Source: Vibrio chagasii (GTDB lineage Bacteria; Pseudomonadota; Gammaproteobacteria; Enterobacterales; Vibrionaceae). Taken from it: a DNA stretch of 64,000 nucleotides. The stretch is taken from assembly GCA_041879415.1 (NCBI GenBank), contig CP090851.1, forward strand, positions 1,922,001 through 1,986,000, read 5' to 3'. The position numbers were made by a program, and so were the translations under genes. The notes beneath the pieces were generated by a model. It ran no database searches. It worked only from the letters and a program-made list of their open reading frames with translations, and was not told where the DNA came from. Of this stretch, positions 1 to 8,987 are shown in pieces. Numbering within the stretch: position 1 is the stretch's first letter; every line of letters starts with the position of its first letter.

Positions 1-50
1 TTCGCTGAACTCCGAAGTGGAGGCTTATTTCAACTCTGTCTTTGTCCGTT

Positions 51-88
51 CAATCCTCGTTTATCCTCTCAACCCTCGTTTATTCTCT
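51..88. repeat. Two-copy 19-bp tandem repeat
   Basis: Two imperfect 19-bp units lie head to tail at 51-69 and 70-88. They share the core CCTCGTTTAT and differ at two positions. The repeat sits in the non-coding leader at the left edge of the window, upstream of the GntR gene. Function is unknown, and two copies are too few to suggest more than a local duplication. Confidence 0.6.
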
Positions 89-209
89 CAACCGACATCG
101 CTAATCCGGAATACTAGTAATTGTTTTTTGGTTGCAGAAACACAATAAATGGTATTCGAGCACTTTTATGTTTACCATGGTTCCAATAACAAACTGATTT
201 GTAAGCCCT

Positions 210-1166
210 ATGGACATAACGACAATTACAAAGCTCCAACAAGACTTGCTGTTTAAAGTCATTGCTAGCTTAAAAGCCGAAGACGCTAAAGCCGGTAGCA
301 GCCTCAATGAATCTTCTTTGGCACAACAATTCGAAGTTTCAAGAAGCCCAATACGCGCCGTTTTAAAACACTTGTCGAGTCAGGGCATTACTAAGGTTGT
401 TCCCTATAAAGGTTCTGTACTTCAAATGGATGCGGCTGATATTAAGCTAGACGTACCGACAGACGACGAACAGCCCCGCCAAGAACAACTGTACCTGAAT
501 ATTTTAATGGACCTGTTCTTTGGGGAATTAAGCAGTTCCTTCTCGGAAAAAGATCTGCAAGAACGATATGAGGCTAACCGTGGTGAAATACAAAATGTCA
601 CTCGCCTACTAGAAAGCGATGGTATTTTCCGCCGCAGCCCCGGCTATAAATGGCAACTTGATGGTGTTCTAAACACACTTGAAAGGCATACCGAGAGCTA
701 TCGATGTCGCTTGATCTTTGAACCTGCAGGGCTACTTGAGCCGACATGGAACTTAAAGCGTAGCGAACTCGAAGCATGCCGAGATCGCCATGTCTACGCC
801 ATCAACAATCCAAAATCGACTTCCGCTAGTCAACTCTTCGCACTGAGTGTCGACTTCCATGAACTGATCGCAGCCAGCTCCGGAAACCGCTTTTTGTTAG
901 GGATGATGCAACAACAAAATCGTCTGCGTAAGGCTACGGATTTGGTCTCTATGCATATTCAATCTTCCGTGGTTAAGTCATGCCAACGCCGCTTAGACAT
1001 CATGGATCTGGTTCTAGAAGGCGACAATCAAAGTGCCTCAGCAAAGCTAGCCCAACTGCTCGAAAACGATATACGAGTAATGAATCGCACCTACAACAAT
1101 GTCATGAACGTATCGCGCGAACAACGAGAACAATTACTCAGCAGTATTTCAGGAAAAAACAACTAA
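210..1166 (+). CDS. GntR-family regulator with two winged helices and an FCD-type domain
   Basis: Transcription regulator of 318 residues. Residues about 8-72 form a GntR winged helix (LAQQFEVSRSPIRAVLKHL is the recognition region). Residues about 90-155 look like a second, more diverged winged helix (ERYEANRGEIQNVTRLLESD). The rest is all-helical like the FCD ligand domain of FadR-type regulators, with a DFHELIAASSGNRFL segment typical of its metal or ligand site. Such proteins usually sense small organic acids; the ligand here is unknown. The start at 210 is the first ATG, with only a weak ribosome site. It lies 384 bp upstream of the iutA-like gene on the same strand, but the Fur-type box suggests iron rather than this protein controls that gene. 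Family is secure; role is not. Confidence 0.88.
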   Translation: MDITTITKLQQDLLFKVIASLKAEDAKAGSSLNESSLAQQFEVSRSPIRAVLKHLSSQGITKVVPYKGSVLQMDAADIKLDVPTDDEQPRQEQLYLNILMDLFFGELSSSFSEKDLQERYEANRGEIQNVTRLLESDGIFRRSPGYKWQLDGVLNTLERHTESYRCRLIFEPAGLLEPTWNLKRSELEACRDRHVYAINNPKSTSASQLFALSVDFHELIAASSGNRFLLGMMQQQNRLRKATDLVSMHIQSSVVKSCQRRLDIMDLVLEGDNQSASAKLAQLLENDIRVMNRTYNNVMNVSREQREQLLSSISGKNN

Positions 1167-1171
1167 CCTAA

Positions 1172-1195
1172 GAGCAGCATACTTTCATGCTGCTC
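1172..1195 (+). terminator. Hairpin after the GntR gene
   Basis: A 9-bp perfect stem (GAGCAGCAT with ATGCTGCTC, 6-nt loop) begins six bases after the stop codon of the regulator. It is followed by a CT-rich rather than pure T tract, so it is a weak intrinsic terminator or an mRNA 3' end. Confidence 0.55.
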
Positions 1196-1380
1196 GCTCT
1201 CTCTTCATTTACTTTCCGTCGCCTCTCGCCCCACGCAACAGAAAATACAAATCCAATCAGTTACTTAAGATAGAACCAGACATAAGAGCTGGACTTTAAC
1301 GATCCTATAAAACAGACACTATTGTTGCATTTGAAAATAAATTGCATTCTCATATTGTTTTTTCGCATCAAAAATACAAT

Positions 1381-1399
1381 AATAATGATTCTTATTTAG
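1381..1399 (+). promoter_or_regulatory. Probable Fur box upstream of iutA
   Basis: The 19 bases AATAATGATTCTTATTTAG match the classical 19-bp Fur consensus at about 12 positions, with the left half almost complete. It lies about 150 bp before the receptor start in an AT-rich leader. Iron repression of a siderophore receptor is the expected logic. The match is partial, so this is a prediction. Confidence 0.55.
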
Positions 1400-1550
1400 A
1401 CTAAGAGCTGAAACAGCAGTAATAACGACTCACCTATCCGATTCGTCATTACTCACCACTCTGATGAGTCTGGATAAACACAATAAAAAATAGAGCCACC
1501 GCGCCAAAAGAAATGTGTGCAGCCTTTCATTGATAAATGCAGAGAAAAAA

Positions 1551-3707
1551 ATGAAGACCGAAAAAGGAAGTTTCAAGCTTTCCACCGTCGCATTAGCAGT
1601 TGCGGCAGTAACGACAGTATTCACAGCCCAAGCTCAAGATCTAACAACTGAAGAAAAAATGGTGGTGGTTTCTAGCCGCACACCTAAAGCCATCAGTGAT
1701 ATCCCTGGTACCGTTTGGTATATCGATGCTGAACAAATTGAACAAGAGTATCGAGGTGGTAAATCACTAGGTGAAATTCTATCGGCAACCATCCCATCTT
1801 TAGATGTTAGCAGTGGTGCCCGCACTAACTACGGTCAAAACTTACGTGGCCGTAAGATGCTAGTGATGATTGACGGCGTATCATTGCAGTCGTCTCGTCC
1901 AATCAGCCGCCACCTAGATTCCATCGACCCGTTCAACATCGATCGTATTGAAGTGTTGTCGGGCGCAACCTCGATTTATGGTGCAGGCGCTTCAGGTGGT
2001 GTTATCAATATCATTACCAAAAAAGCGCAAGGTGAAGAGCTAGAATTCGAATCCTTTGTTGGCGGTTCATCTGGCTTCAACTCGAATGAAGATTTCGATT
2101 ACAAAATCGGTCAATCTATCTCTGGTGGCAACGAGACGGTTCAAGCTCGCTCTTCTGTGGTTTACACAGAGACACAAGGCTTCTTCGATGCAAATGGTGA
2201 CATTGTTACCCCTGATATTTCACAAGGTTCGCTGCAATTTAATAAGACGGTCGACTTCTTAACTACAGTGGGTGTCAACATCACTGAGACTCAGAAGCTT
2301 AACTTCCTTGCTCAATACTACGATAGCCAACAAGATTCACCTTACGGCCTTTACATTGTCGGCAGTGACTTTGTTGATGTAAGAAAAGGGTTTGATTCAG
2401 ACCGCGAACATGGCACAGAGCGTATCATGTTGAGTGCTTCCTATATTGATGAGCAGTTCCTTGGTCATCAGTTGATCGCAGAAGCGTCTTATCGAAAAGA
2501 AGATCAAACTTATACACCTTATTACCAATCTTCTGGTCAACAAATTACCGACGTTATCTCACTTAAAACAGCATTAGCGAAAAGCTTTAACAAGTTCAAT
2601 CTTGTTTACGGTATTGATGCTTATCAAGACAAACTGGATAGTAACCAAGCTCTGTATGATCCAACGATTGCCAATGATTCTGGCAATTTGATCAACAAAA
2701 CGTATGCTAAAACAGGTCGCTACCCTGGTGTAAAAGTGAGCTCAATTGCTGGCTTTATCCAAACGGATTATGCAATAACCAATGATTGGACTGTCGAAGG
2801 TGGCTTCCGCTACCAATATATGTCTAACGAGATTGATGATTTTGTCGGCTACACCCAACAAAAGAAAATTGCCTCTGGCACTGGCACGTCTGCCGATGCG
2901 GTACCAGGCGGTGAAACAAGCTACACCGTTGGTCTATTTAACTTGGGTACGATTTACCACCTAAACAACGAGTCTCAAGTATGGGCAAACTTCTCACAAG
3001 GCTTTGACCTTGCAGACCCTGCAAAATACTACGGACAAGGTGACTACACACTGGTTGGCGATCACTGGCAACTGAACGACAGCATCAATGTGAATGATTC
3101 AAAGATGTCTGGTATTAAAACCAACAGCTTCGAGCTAGGTTATCGCTTAGAAACCGGCGAGCTAAACCTACAAACGGCGGCGTACTACTCGCAATCTGAC
3201 AAGTCTGTGAGTTACAACAAGAACACATTACTTATCGAAGAAATTGATGATAAGAAGCGTGTTTACGGCCTAGAAGCAATGGCCTCTTACTGGGTACACG
3301 ATAACATTCAGCTTGGCGCATCTGGCCACTATGTGATTTCTGAAGTAAAGGGTGACGACGGTTGGGAAGACTATACCGCGGGTGAAGCAAGCACATCGAA
3401 AGCGAACGCTTGGGCTGGTTGGTACGACACAGATCTATCTGTAAAACTACAAAGCCAAACTATGTTCGATTACGAAGATGCGGATCAAAACAAGCTAGAT
3501 GGTTACACCGTGTTTGATTTAGTCGGTACCTATCAGCTTCCTGTTGGTAGTCTTGGCTTCGGTATTCAAAACTTATTGAACGAAGACTACACAACTATTT
3601 GGGGACAGCGTGCTCAAATTGTGTATTCAGCACACTACGCTCCAGCTGCATACGACTACAAAGGCCGCGGACGTACTTATACTCTGAACTATCAAGTTAA
3701 GTTCTAA
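1551..3707 (+). CDS. iutA: TonB-dependent ferric-aerobactin receptor (IutA-like)
   Basis: Outer-membrane receptor of about 718 residues that imports a ferric siderophore using TonB energy. The ATG at 1551 follows AGAGAAAAAA and starts a signal peptide ending near AQAQD. Next come a TonB-box-like segment (MVVVSS), a plug domain (residues about 40-165, with NYGQNLRGRKMLVMIDGV and RIEVLSGATSIYGAGASGG) and a 22-strand barrel ending in aromatic YQVKF. Several stretches agree closely with IutA as I remember it: LDSIDPFNIDRIEV, IDDFVGYTQQKKIASG, TSADAVPGG, DYKGRGRTYTLNY. No aerobactin biosynthesis (iuc) or ABC uptake genes are in the window, so the siderophore may be taken from other cells. A Fur-type box upstream and a strong terminator downstream make it a single-gene unit. 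Confidence 0.9.
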   Translation: MKTEKGSFKLSTVALAVAAVTTVFTAQAQDLTTEEKMVVVSSRTPKAISDIPGTVWYIDAEQIEQEYRGGKSLGEILSATIPSLDVSSGARTNYGQNLRGRKMLVMIDGVSLQSSRPISRHLDSIDPFNIDRIEVLSGATSIYGAGASGGVINIITKKAQGEELEFESFVGGSSGFNSNEDFDYKIGQSISGGNETVQARSSVVYTETQGFFDANGDIVTPDISQGSLQFNKTVDFLTTVGVNITETQKLNFLAQYYDSQQDSPYGLYIVGSDFVDVRKGFDSDREHGTERIMLSASYIDEQFLGHQLIAEASYRKEDQTYTPYYQSSGQQITDVISLKTALAKSFNKFNLVYGIDAYQDKLDSNQALYDPTIANDSGNLINKTYAKTGRYPGVKVSSIAGFIQTDYAITNDWTVEGGFRYQYMSNEIDDFVGYTQQKKIASGTGTSADAVPGGETSYTVGLFNLGTIYHLNNESQVWANFSQGFDLADPAKYYGQGDYTLVGDHWQLNDSINVNDSKMSGIKTNSFELGYRLETGELNLQTAAYYSQSDKSVSYNKNTLLIEEIDDKKRVYGLEAMASYWVHDNIQLGASGHYVISEVKGDDGWEDYTAGEASTSKANAWAGWYDTDLSVKLQSQTMFDYEDADQNKLDGYTVFDLVGTYQLPVGSLGFGIQNLLNEDYTTIWGQRAQIVYSAHYAPAAYDYKGRGRTYTLNYQVKF

Positions 3708-3733
3708 AACTTACTGTAGTTTATTAATAATTA

Positions 3734-3766
3734 AAGGGTTGGTATTTAGTACCAACCCTTTTTTAT
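3734..3766 (+). terminator. Intrinsic terminator of iutA
   Basis: A perfect 10-bp stem (AAGGGTTGGT with ACCAACCCTT, 7-nt loop) is followed by a T run. It belongs to the GGTTGGTA...TACCAACC type that recurs four more times in this window. Confidence 0.9.
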
Positions 3767-3843
3767 TTAATACTAATTTAGAGTATTCAAATAAATATGG
3801 AGTCAGATTGTTAATATAAAAATCTACTCAAACCTTTACACGA

Positions 3844-4500
3844 TTAAATAGCGTTAAATTTAACAAGTCGCTCACTATAACCAAAGTTAGCCGGTGTGTG
3901 ATTAACTTCTACTGTAATACTACCAGACAGTTCTCCATCTGTTTTATACACTGGACATGATGCAATATCGGATAAGTATGACTCTTCTGTTGGAGCGCTG
4001 AAGTAATAAATCTTTTGTAGATTACATTCACCAACCTTCATTCCCAACGCTTCAACTTCAGAACGCTGACGGTAGTAATGTGGGCCGATATCAAGAAGAT
4101 ACTCAGGACTATGTGTATAAATCTCGCTAGTGTAGCGCTCGGTAAACTCACTCTCCGCAATAAAGTGTTCATTTGCCATGCTGTAAAGCACATTCAGATG
4201 CCAGTAGATAAGCTCAGACTCATCACTGGTTGATGCGCCAGGCTTAGAGTAGACGCACTGGATCTGACTATGAGGAACTTGTAAGCTCTGAGTCGATTTG
4301 ATGTTATTACGAAGAGCCTTGATCCCACAGCGATGCATCGTGAAACCCTCATTCTTCATCGACTCGGTAACTTGGTTAATCGACTGATATTGAACGTAGA
4401 CCCCTTCCGGTGATTCGCCAGTGATAACGTTAGTATTATCAGCATACGCAAACGAACTAAGAGAAGAGATTACAGACACTAAAGCTATTGTTTTTTTCAT
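3844..4500 (-). CDS. Secreted protein of unknown function
   Basis: Unrecognised protein of 218 residues. The start at 4500 is chosen because AAAGGA precedes it by nine bases and it opens a clean signal peptide (MKKTIALVSVISSLSSFAYA). An upstream in-frame ATG would spoil the signal sequence. The mature part has five cysteines and is rich in Tyr, Glu and Ser, which suits a folded periplasmic or extracellular protein with disulfides. It stands alone between the convergent iutA and a secreted protease on the same strand. No family assigned. Confidence 0.75.
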   Translation of the reverse strand: MKKTIALVSVISSLSSFAYADNTNVITGESPEGVYVQYQSINQVTESMKNEGFTMHRCGIKALRNNIKSTQSLQVPHSQIQCVYSKPGASTSDESELIYWHLNVLYSMANEHFIAESEFTERYTSEIYTHSPEYLLDIGPHYYRQRSEVEALGMKVGECNLQKIYYFSAPTEESYLSDIASCPVYKTDGELSGSITVEVNHTPANFGYSERLVKFNAI

Positions 4501-4876
4501 TATTATTTGTCCTTTGTGATTGGCGGCAGGAAAATAACTCAGAAAACCAATATGCAACACAACACCTATCGATATTTGTGATCTTGGTTGAAGCAATGAT
4601 TGCTTTTATGAATATTAAGGTTTGGTGTCGGGTATATTTTATATTTGGAAGATTAAATAGCTTAAATTTAATAGGGATATAAAGTCAGTTAGTGAAAGAA
4701 ACTTAATAGAGACATGACGTTTATTATTAATAAATTAGATTTTAAACAATTAAGAAATATTCAACTATCAATAACACCTGCTCTATTTATTAACTATTCT
4801 GTTTAATTAAGAAAATATAAGACGAACCTAATAGGCTCGCCTTTATTGTTCATATCGTAAACAGATTTCACAACTG
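4501..4876. other. AT-rich intergenic spacer
   Basis: About 376 bp without a supportable gene. It should hold the promoter of the leftward secreted protein gene and the 3' end of the protease mRNA. Apart from the hairpin near 4823-4839, I see no structured element. Confidence 0.6.
4823..4839 (-). terminator. Possible terminator of the protease gene
   Basis: A short imperfect stem (on the minus strand CGAGCC pairs with GGTTCG around a short loop) lies about 40 bp after the protease stop and is followed on that strand by a T-rich tract (CTTATATTTTC). The stem has one mismatch, so this is tentative. Confidence 0.4.
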
Positions 4877-6358
4877 TTATTGAGACTCTGACAATAAGAG
4901 AGATACACCAGAAAAACTTCGGAATGCATTGATCATGATGTAGAGATCTTCATCAGCCCTAGGCACCTCGCACGTTTCAAAGTTACCTGAGCGATAAGGT
5001 CGGCAATCGTAGGTACTTTTCGTTGGTTGCGCGCCTGAACGAATGTAGAGATCAGCGTCCCCTACTCCAGACTTAATCACGACACTCACGTCCGTGGTGC
5101 GATTTTCTGCTTTGAGCACAAACAATTTCTGTTGTCCGGACGTCGCGGCGAGATCGCTAATCAAGCTTCCTAAAGTCACCTCAGGAATATCATTGTTCGG
5201 CTCACCGACTGAGCCATCTGGCAACGTATCACCAAAGTATGAAGACACGAGTGGCCAAATCTTACTTATTTTCACGCCTTGGTTTTCACAACCTCCAAAA
5301 TGATGCAGCGCAATCGCTTTGTTGTTGTCAGTACGTAAAACAGGTGAACCAGACGAGCCGCCAATGGTGTCACAGAAATAGCCAGTGTCGGTGTTGGCAC
5401 CTCGCCCACCAGTTGAAGCTACATCAATCTGACACATTCCGGAGCCATTTTGGTCACTTTCAATTGCCAGTTCTTTCGGCTTACCAGCTCCGTGTTGTGG
5501 AATGTAAATACCATCGCCAAAGATTGGCTCTTGAGCATCCAAGCCTAGGTAACCAAACGACTTAATTTTTGAAAAGTCATCAACAGTGAAAAGTGTGTAA
5601 TCCAAATCATAATCAGTGCTGAGTATCTTACTCCCCATGACTTTTACCGTGGTGGCCATAGAGCCATCACAAGTACGACGCTGATAGTTAAACCATACCT
5701 CTGTATTTCTCAGCTCTGATTCTGATGCGACACAGTGGTTGTTGGTGAACATATGGTTATCTGGCCCCACCCGCCAAGCGGTACATAAACTACGCCCATT
5801 AATAAGTAGCCTTGCAACCGGAGTTGTCCAAGCCACCTTATCTGGATGAGACTCTTCCCAACAGGCTACGTCTCTACGCTCATTAACGCCACATGTCGAT
5901 AACGTTGCCAATGCCTCTTCGTCTGCACTCTTGCCCGCCATGTAGTAATCTATCTCGAACTCAGCGTATTGGCCCTTTGAGTTTGGAATAACCTCAATCA
6001 GCATGCGCTCGCTTGAAATAGACTGAGCAAACCAATCTGTCTGGCTCTCACGATACTCAACAACCTCATCACTGGTGCCCGAACTCAAGCGCAATAGACT
6101 GCCTTTTGGCACAACTAGCGACTTGAAGTGAAGCTTAATGAATGATGCTCCCACATGCTCGATTTGCTCTTTGTGCACATTGCCCGATGTCTCAATCAAC
6201 GCTTGATGCGATAATGGGTACTCAACTTCATTGGCAATAACGGGTATGTGTGGCTGAACAGCAAGATTGGGCTGAACTAGGGATTGTGGCTGCGCATTTA
6301 CGAACGAAGAAAAGAGACATGTTGTCGCTAACCCAAGGTTAGATAAGATTACTTTCAT
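4877..6358 (-). CDS. Secreted trypsin-like serine protease with C-terminal PPC domain
   Basis: Extracellular protease of 493 residues. The ATG at 6358 is preceded by AGGAAATCC and starts a signal peptide ending near FVNAQP; longer starts would disrupt it. Residues about 45-165 form a beta-rich pro-region. The S1-type catalytic domain follows, with His near 208 (TNNHCV), Asp near 253 (DYDLDYTLF) and Ser near 336 (GGSSGSPV). The last 100 residues resemble a bacterial pre-peptidase C-terminal (PPC) domain (SGVGDADLYIRSG), commonly found in secreted Vibrio proteases. The architecture resembles lysyl-endopeptidase-like enzymes; substrate specificity cannot be read. Monocistronic. Confidence 0.9.
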   Translation of the reverse strand: MKVILSNLGLATTCLFSSFVNAQPQSLVQPNLAVQPHIPVIANEVEYPLSHQALIETSGNVHKEQIEHVGASFIKLHFKSLVVPKGSLLRLSSGTSDEVVEYRESQTDWFAQSISSERMLIEVIPNSKGQYAEFEIDYYMAGKSADEEALATLSTCGVNERRDVACWEESHPDKVAWTTPVARLLINGRSLCTAWRVGPDNHMFTNNHCVASESELRNTEVWFNYQRRTCDGSMATTVKVMGSKILSTDYDLDYTLFTVDDFSKIKSFGYLGLDAQEPIFGDGIYIPQHGAGKPKELAIESDQNGSGMCQIDVASTGGRGANTDTGYFCDTIGGSSGSPVLRTDNNKAIALHHFGGCENQGVKISKIWPLVSSYFGDTLPDGSVGEPNNDIPEVTLGSLISDLAATSGQQKLFVLKAENRTTDVSVVIKSGVGDADLYIRSGAQPTKSTYDCRPYRSGNFETCEVPRADEDLYIMINAFRSFSGVSLLLSESQ

Positions 6359-6704
6359 TGGATTTCCTATATCGATTTGTAGTGTTCCCTCCACAAACAT
6401 ATGCGCTAAAAAACAATATAACACAAAATGCATATTTGATTTTCAGTAAAGAAATCTCAACAGCCGAAGTAAATTCTAATTTTCAATAAGATAGCTGTCA
6501 TCAGTATTGATTCTCACCAATATGACTGTACAAATTTATGTGCTAGTTGAAGAAAAAATGAAACACGAAGAAATCGCGTTGTTTGCTATTCTGAAGGTAT
6601 TTTCGGCAGAGCTGCACGCTTGATATTGTCACCCGTCATAAGTTTGAAAATATCGGTGAGCAACGAGTATGCAAAGCCTGCACTGGATAGCTAACCAATA
6701 ACCA

Positions 6705-6736
6705 AAACAAAAAGGGCTAGCAATACTGCTAACCCT
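6705..6736 (-). terminator. Intrinsic terminator after the 159-residue membrane protein
   Basis: On the minus strand AGGGTTAGCA and TGCTAGCCCT form a 10-bp stem with one G-T pair and a 4-nt loop, followed by TTTTGTTTT. It lies about 50 bp past the stop of the leftward gene ending at 6786. Confidence 0.85.
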
Positions 6737-6785
6737 TCTCAGTTGAGAGTTCATTTCGAACTCTCTATTTGTATTCAGCTTTCGA

Positions 6786-7265
6786 TTATGCTGTTTTTTC
6801 ATCCAAGTTTGCGTCTTGCTTGTCATCAAGAGCAAAGTAGATTTTCGACACAATTACTTCAGCAATCAGAATCGTAAATACCACAGCAAAGAAAGCAACA
6901 ACACCGTTCCAAGGGCCAGTAAAGCTCACCTTGTCACCGAACAATAAGTTAATCGCTTCTAGCATGACAAACTTCGAGCCCACCAAGATAATGTAAGTGG
7001 TAATCGCTCGGTAAATCTTAGGAGCAGTGCCCGGCTTGCTTTTAAAGTGCTCAGCAATCTTATGTTCTAAGCCAATAGAAAGTTTCAATAGTAGCTGAAG
7101 CAACAACGCCGCTATCAAAGAGATAGTGAAAGATTCGATATTCACAAAGTCCCAGTACTCATCAAAGAAGTTAAGAACCACTAGGTCCACCAGCACTGCT
7201 AACGTGTAACCAACAAATAGACGTTGTGGTGTATTGAATCCGTAAACTTTGTCTGAATTAGTCAT
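6786..7265 (-). CDS. Integral membrane protein, unknown function
   Basis: A 159-residue protein with four hydrophobic helices (near residues 12-32, 38-60, 85-105 and 115-140) and a charged C-terminus. The start at 7265 is supported by AAAGAGAGA; an upstream ATG lacks a ribosome site. The second segment (FTISLIAALLLQLLLKLSIGLEHKIAEHF) and the loop around it are amphipathic. I do not recognise a named family. It is divergent from the amidohydrolase gene and carries its own terminator. Confidence 0.75.
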   Translation of the reverse strand: MTNSDKVYGFNTPQRLFVGYTLAVLVDLVVLNFFDEYWDFVNIESFTISLIAALLLQLLLKLSIGLEHKIAEHFKSKPGTAPKIYRAITTYIILVGSKFVMLEAINLLFGDKVSFTGPWNGVVAFFAVVFTILIAEVIVSKIYFALDDKQDANLDEKTA

Positions 7266-7567
7266 GTTGTCTCTCTTTAATTTGATAAGTAGCCTCGATT
7301 TGAAATACATCTTAGCGTTCGAATCAGAACAAAACTTACCATTTGATGACACCATCCTCTTTCCATTCAAAATTGTTAATCTTTATTGATTGATCATTTT
7401 CTGTACCAATAATTCTCTTCCCTCTATACAGCAATACTGAAAAATATAGAAAAGCACCAAAAGATAAGTCTCGTCACTGCTTGTCATCAAATGGCAATTT
7501 TTAATAGGCGTCACCTCATAAGATGACTCCATCAGCGACAAACACTCATTTGAAAAAGGTGCAGACT

Positions 7568-8830
7568 ATGAAAAAGCTAATCACTAACGCGAACGTATTT
7601 AACGGTGTTGATAACAACCTAATCGAGAACGTATCTATTCTTATCGAGGACAACTTGATCACTCAAATTGGCGAGGTCGACGCTACGTTAGCCGATGAAA
7701 TCATTGATGCTCGAGGTGGCACGGTAATGCCTGGCTTGATTGACGCCCACGTTCATATCACGCTCTCTGCGCCTTTCAATGTGATTGATACTATGACACG
7801 TGAAGAAGTCGCAATTCGCTCAGCGAAGATTTCAGAAGAGATGCTGATGCGTGGCTTTACCACTATTCGCGATGTAGCAGGTAACACGCTTGGCCTTAAG
7901 AAAAGTATCGATAATGGCTACGCGACTGGCCCACGTATTCTTCCTTCAATGGCGGCAATTTCACAAACCAGCGGTCACTCAGATTACCGCCAAAACCAAG
8001 CTCAAGAACGTTTAGCGAATGGACACGAAGATTCGCCAATGATGAAGCTAGGTGCGATGCGAGTAGCCGATGGCCGTTCAGAAGTATTGAAAGCCGTGCG
8101 TGAACAACTGTTTATGGGCGCGTCACAAATTAAGATCATGGCAGGTGGCGGTGCATCATCGACCTTCGACCCGCTAGACACATTGCAATTTACTTCCGAC
8201 GAGATGGAAGCCGCTGTACAAGCCGCTTCAGATTACGGTACTTATGTTGCCGCACATATCCATACTTCAGACGCGATGCGTCGAGCAGCAGAAGCGGGCG
8301 TCATGTCTTTCGAACACGCTACCATCATGGATGACGAGATCGCAGAGATCATTAAAGAGAAAGGTATTTGGGTGATCCCGTCTTACTTCACCTCTTCATT
8401 GATTGCAGAGCGTAAGATCCCACTGCCAAACGAAGAGACATATCGCAAGACAGAGCGCGTGGGTAAAGCCATGTTCAAGTCGGCAGAACTGATTAAGAAA
8501 TACGACATCCAAAACATCGCATTTGGTACTGACTGTGTGGGTGAAACCAATGTGCATGCAACCCAACTGAATGAGCTTGGTGCGATTGAGCAAGTATTCG
8601 ATACCATCACTGCACTTCGCATGGCGACGTCAAACTGTGGGCGACTATTCGAAATGTCGACATACCAACACCCGTACCAAGAAGGCAAACTTGGTCAAGT
8701 GGTTGAAGGCGCTTACGCTGACCTACTGATCATCGACGGTAACCCACTAGAAGGCGTGGCATGTGTGGCTAACACAGAGACACAAAAACTGATCATGAAA
8801 GACGGCAAGGTGTATAAAAACACGCTTTAG
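7568..8830 (+). CDS. Amidohydrolase (imidazolonepropionase / Xaa-Pro dipeptidase-like)
   Basis: Cytoplasmic metal-dependent hydrolase of 420 residues. The start at 7568 follows AAAAGGTG. The amidohydrolase signature is complete: HVHITL (HxH) near residue 60, a candidate carboxylated lysine in QIKIMAGGG, the metal histidines in AAHIHT and FEHAT, and the catalytic Asp in FGTDC. N- and C-terminal strands form the usual composite beta sandwich (ending LLIIDGNPLEG). Closest relatives in this subgroup cleave N-acyl or N-carbamoyl amino acids or Xaa-Pro/Xaa-Arg dipeptides; the substrate here cannot be fixed. No signal peptide. Single gene with a strong terminator. Confidence 0.88.
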   Translation: MKKLITNANVFNGVDNNLIENVSILIEDNLITQIGEVDATLADEIIDARGGTVMPGLIDAHVHITLSAPFNVIDTMTREEVAIRSAKISEEMLMRGFTTIRDVAGNTLGLKKSIDNGYATGPRILPSMAAISQTSGHSDYRQNQAQERLANGHEDSPMMKLGAMRVADGRSEVLKAVREQLFMGASQIKIMAGGGASSTFDPLDTLQFTSDEMEAAVQAASDYGTYVAAHIHTSDAMRRAAEAGVMSFEHATIMDDEIAEIIKEKGIWVIPSYFTSSLIAERKIPLPNEETYRKTERVGKAMFKSAELIKKYDIQNIAFGTDCVGETNVHATQLNELGAIEQVFDTITALRMATSNCGRLFEMSTYQHPYQEGKLGQVVEGAYADLLIIDGNPLEGVACVANTETQKLIMKDGKVYKNTL

Positions 8831-8864
8831 TGTTCAATATACTCACTAAGTAATGAAACCTCTC

Positions 8865-8906
8865 AGGCAAGCAAGCGAACTTTATAGTCGCTTGCTTGCC
8901 TTTTTA
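8865..8906 (+). terminator. Intrinsic terminator of the amidohydrolase gene
   Basis: A perfect 14-bp stem (AGGCAAGCAAGCGA with TCGCTTGCTTGCCT, loop of 9) is followed by TTTTATT, 35 bp after the stop codon. Confidence 0.92.
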
Positions 8907-8987
8907 TTAAGCGCTGTTTTATTGCTACTATTAGACACAGGTTATTGATTTATGGATAAATCGGGGTGGGATAAGGATGGCATTAGA

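Noticed and set aside
51..88. The 19-bp tandem repeat as a CRISPR or integration site
   Set aside because: Only two adjacent copies with no spacer, so it is a simple local duplication.
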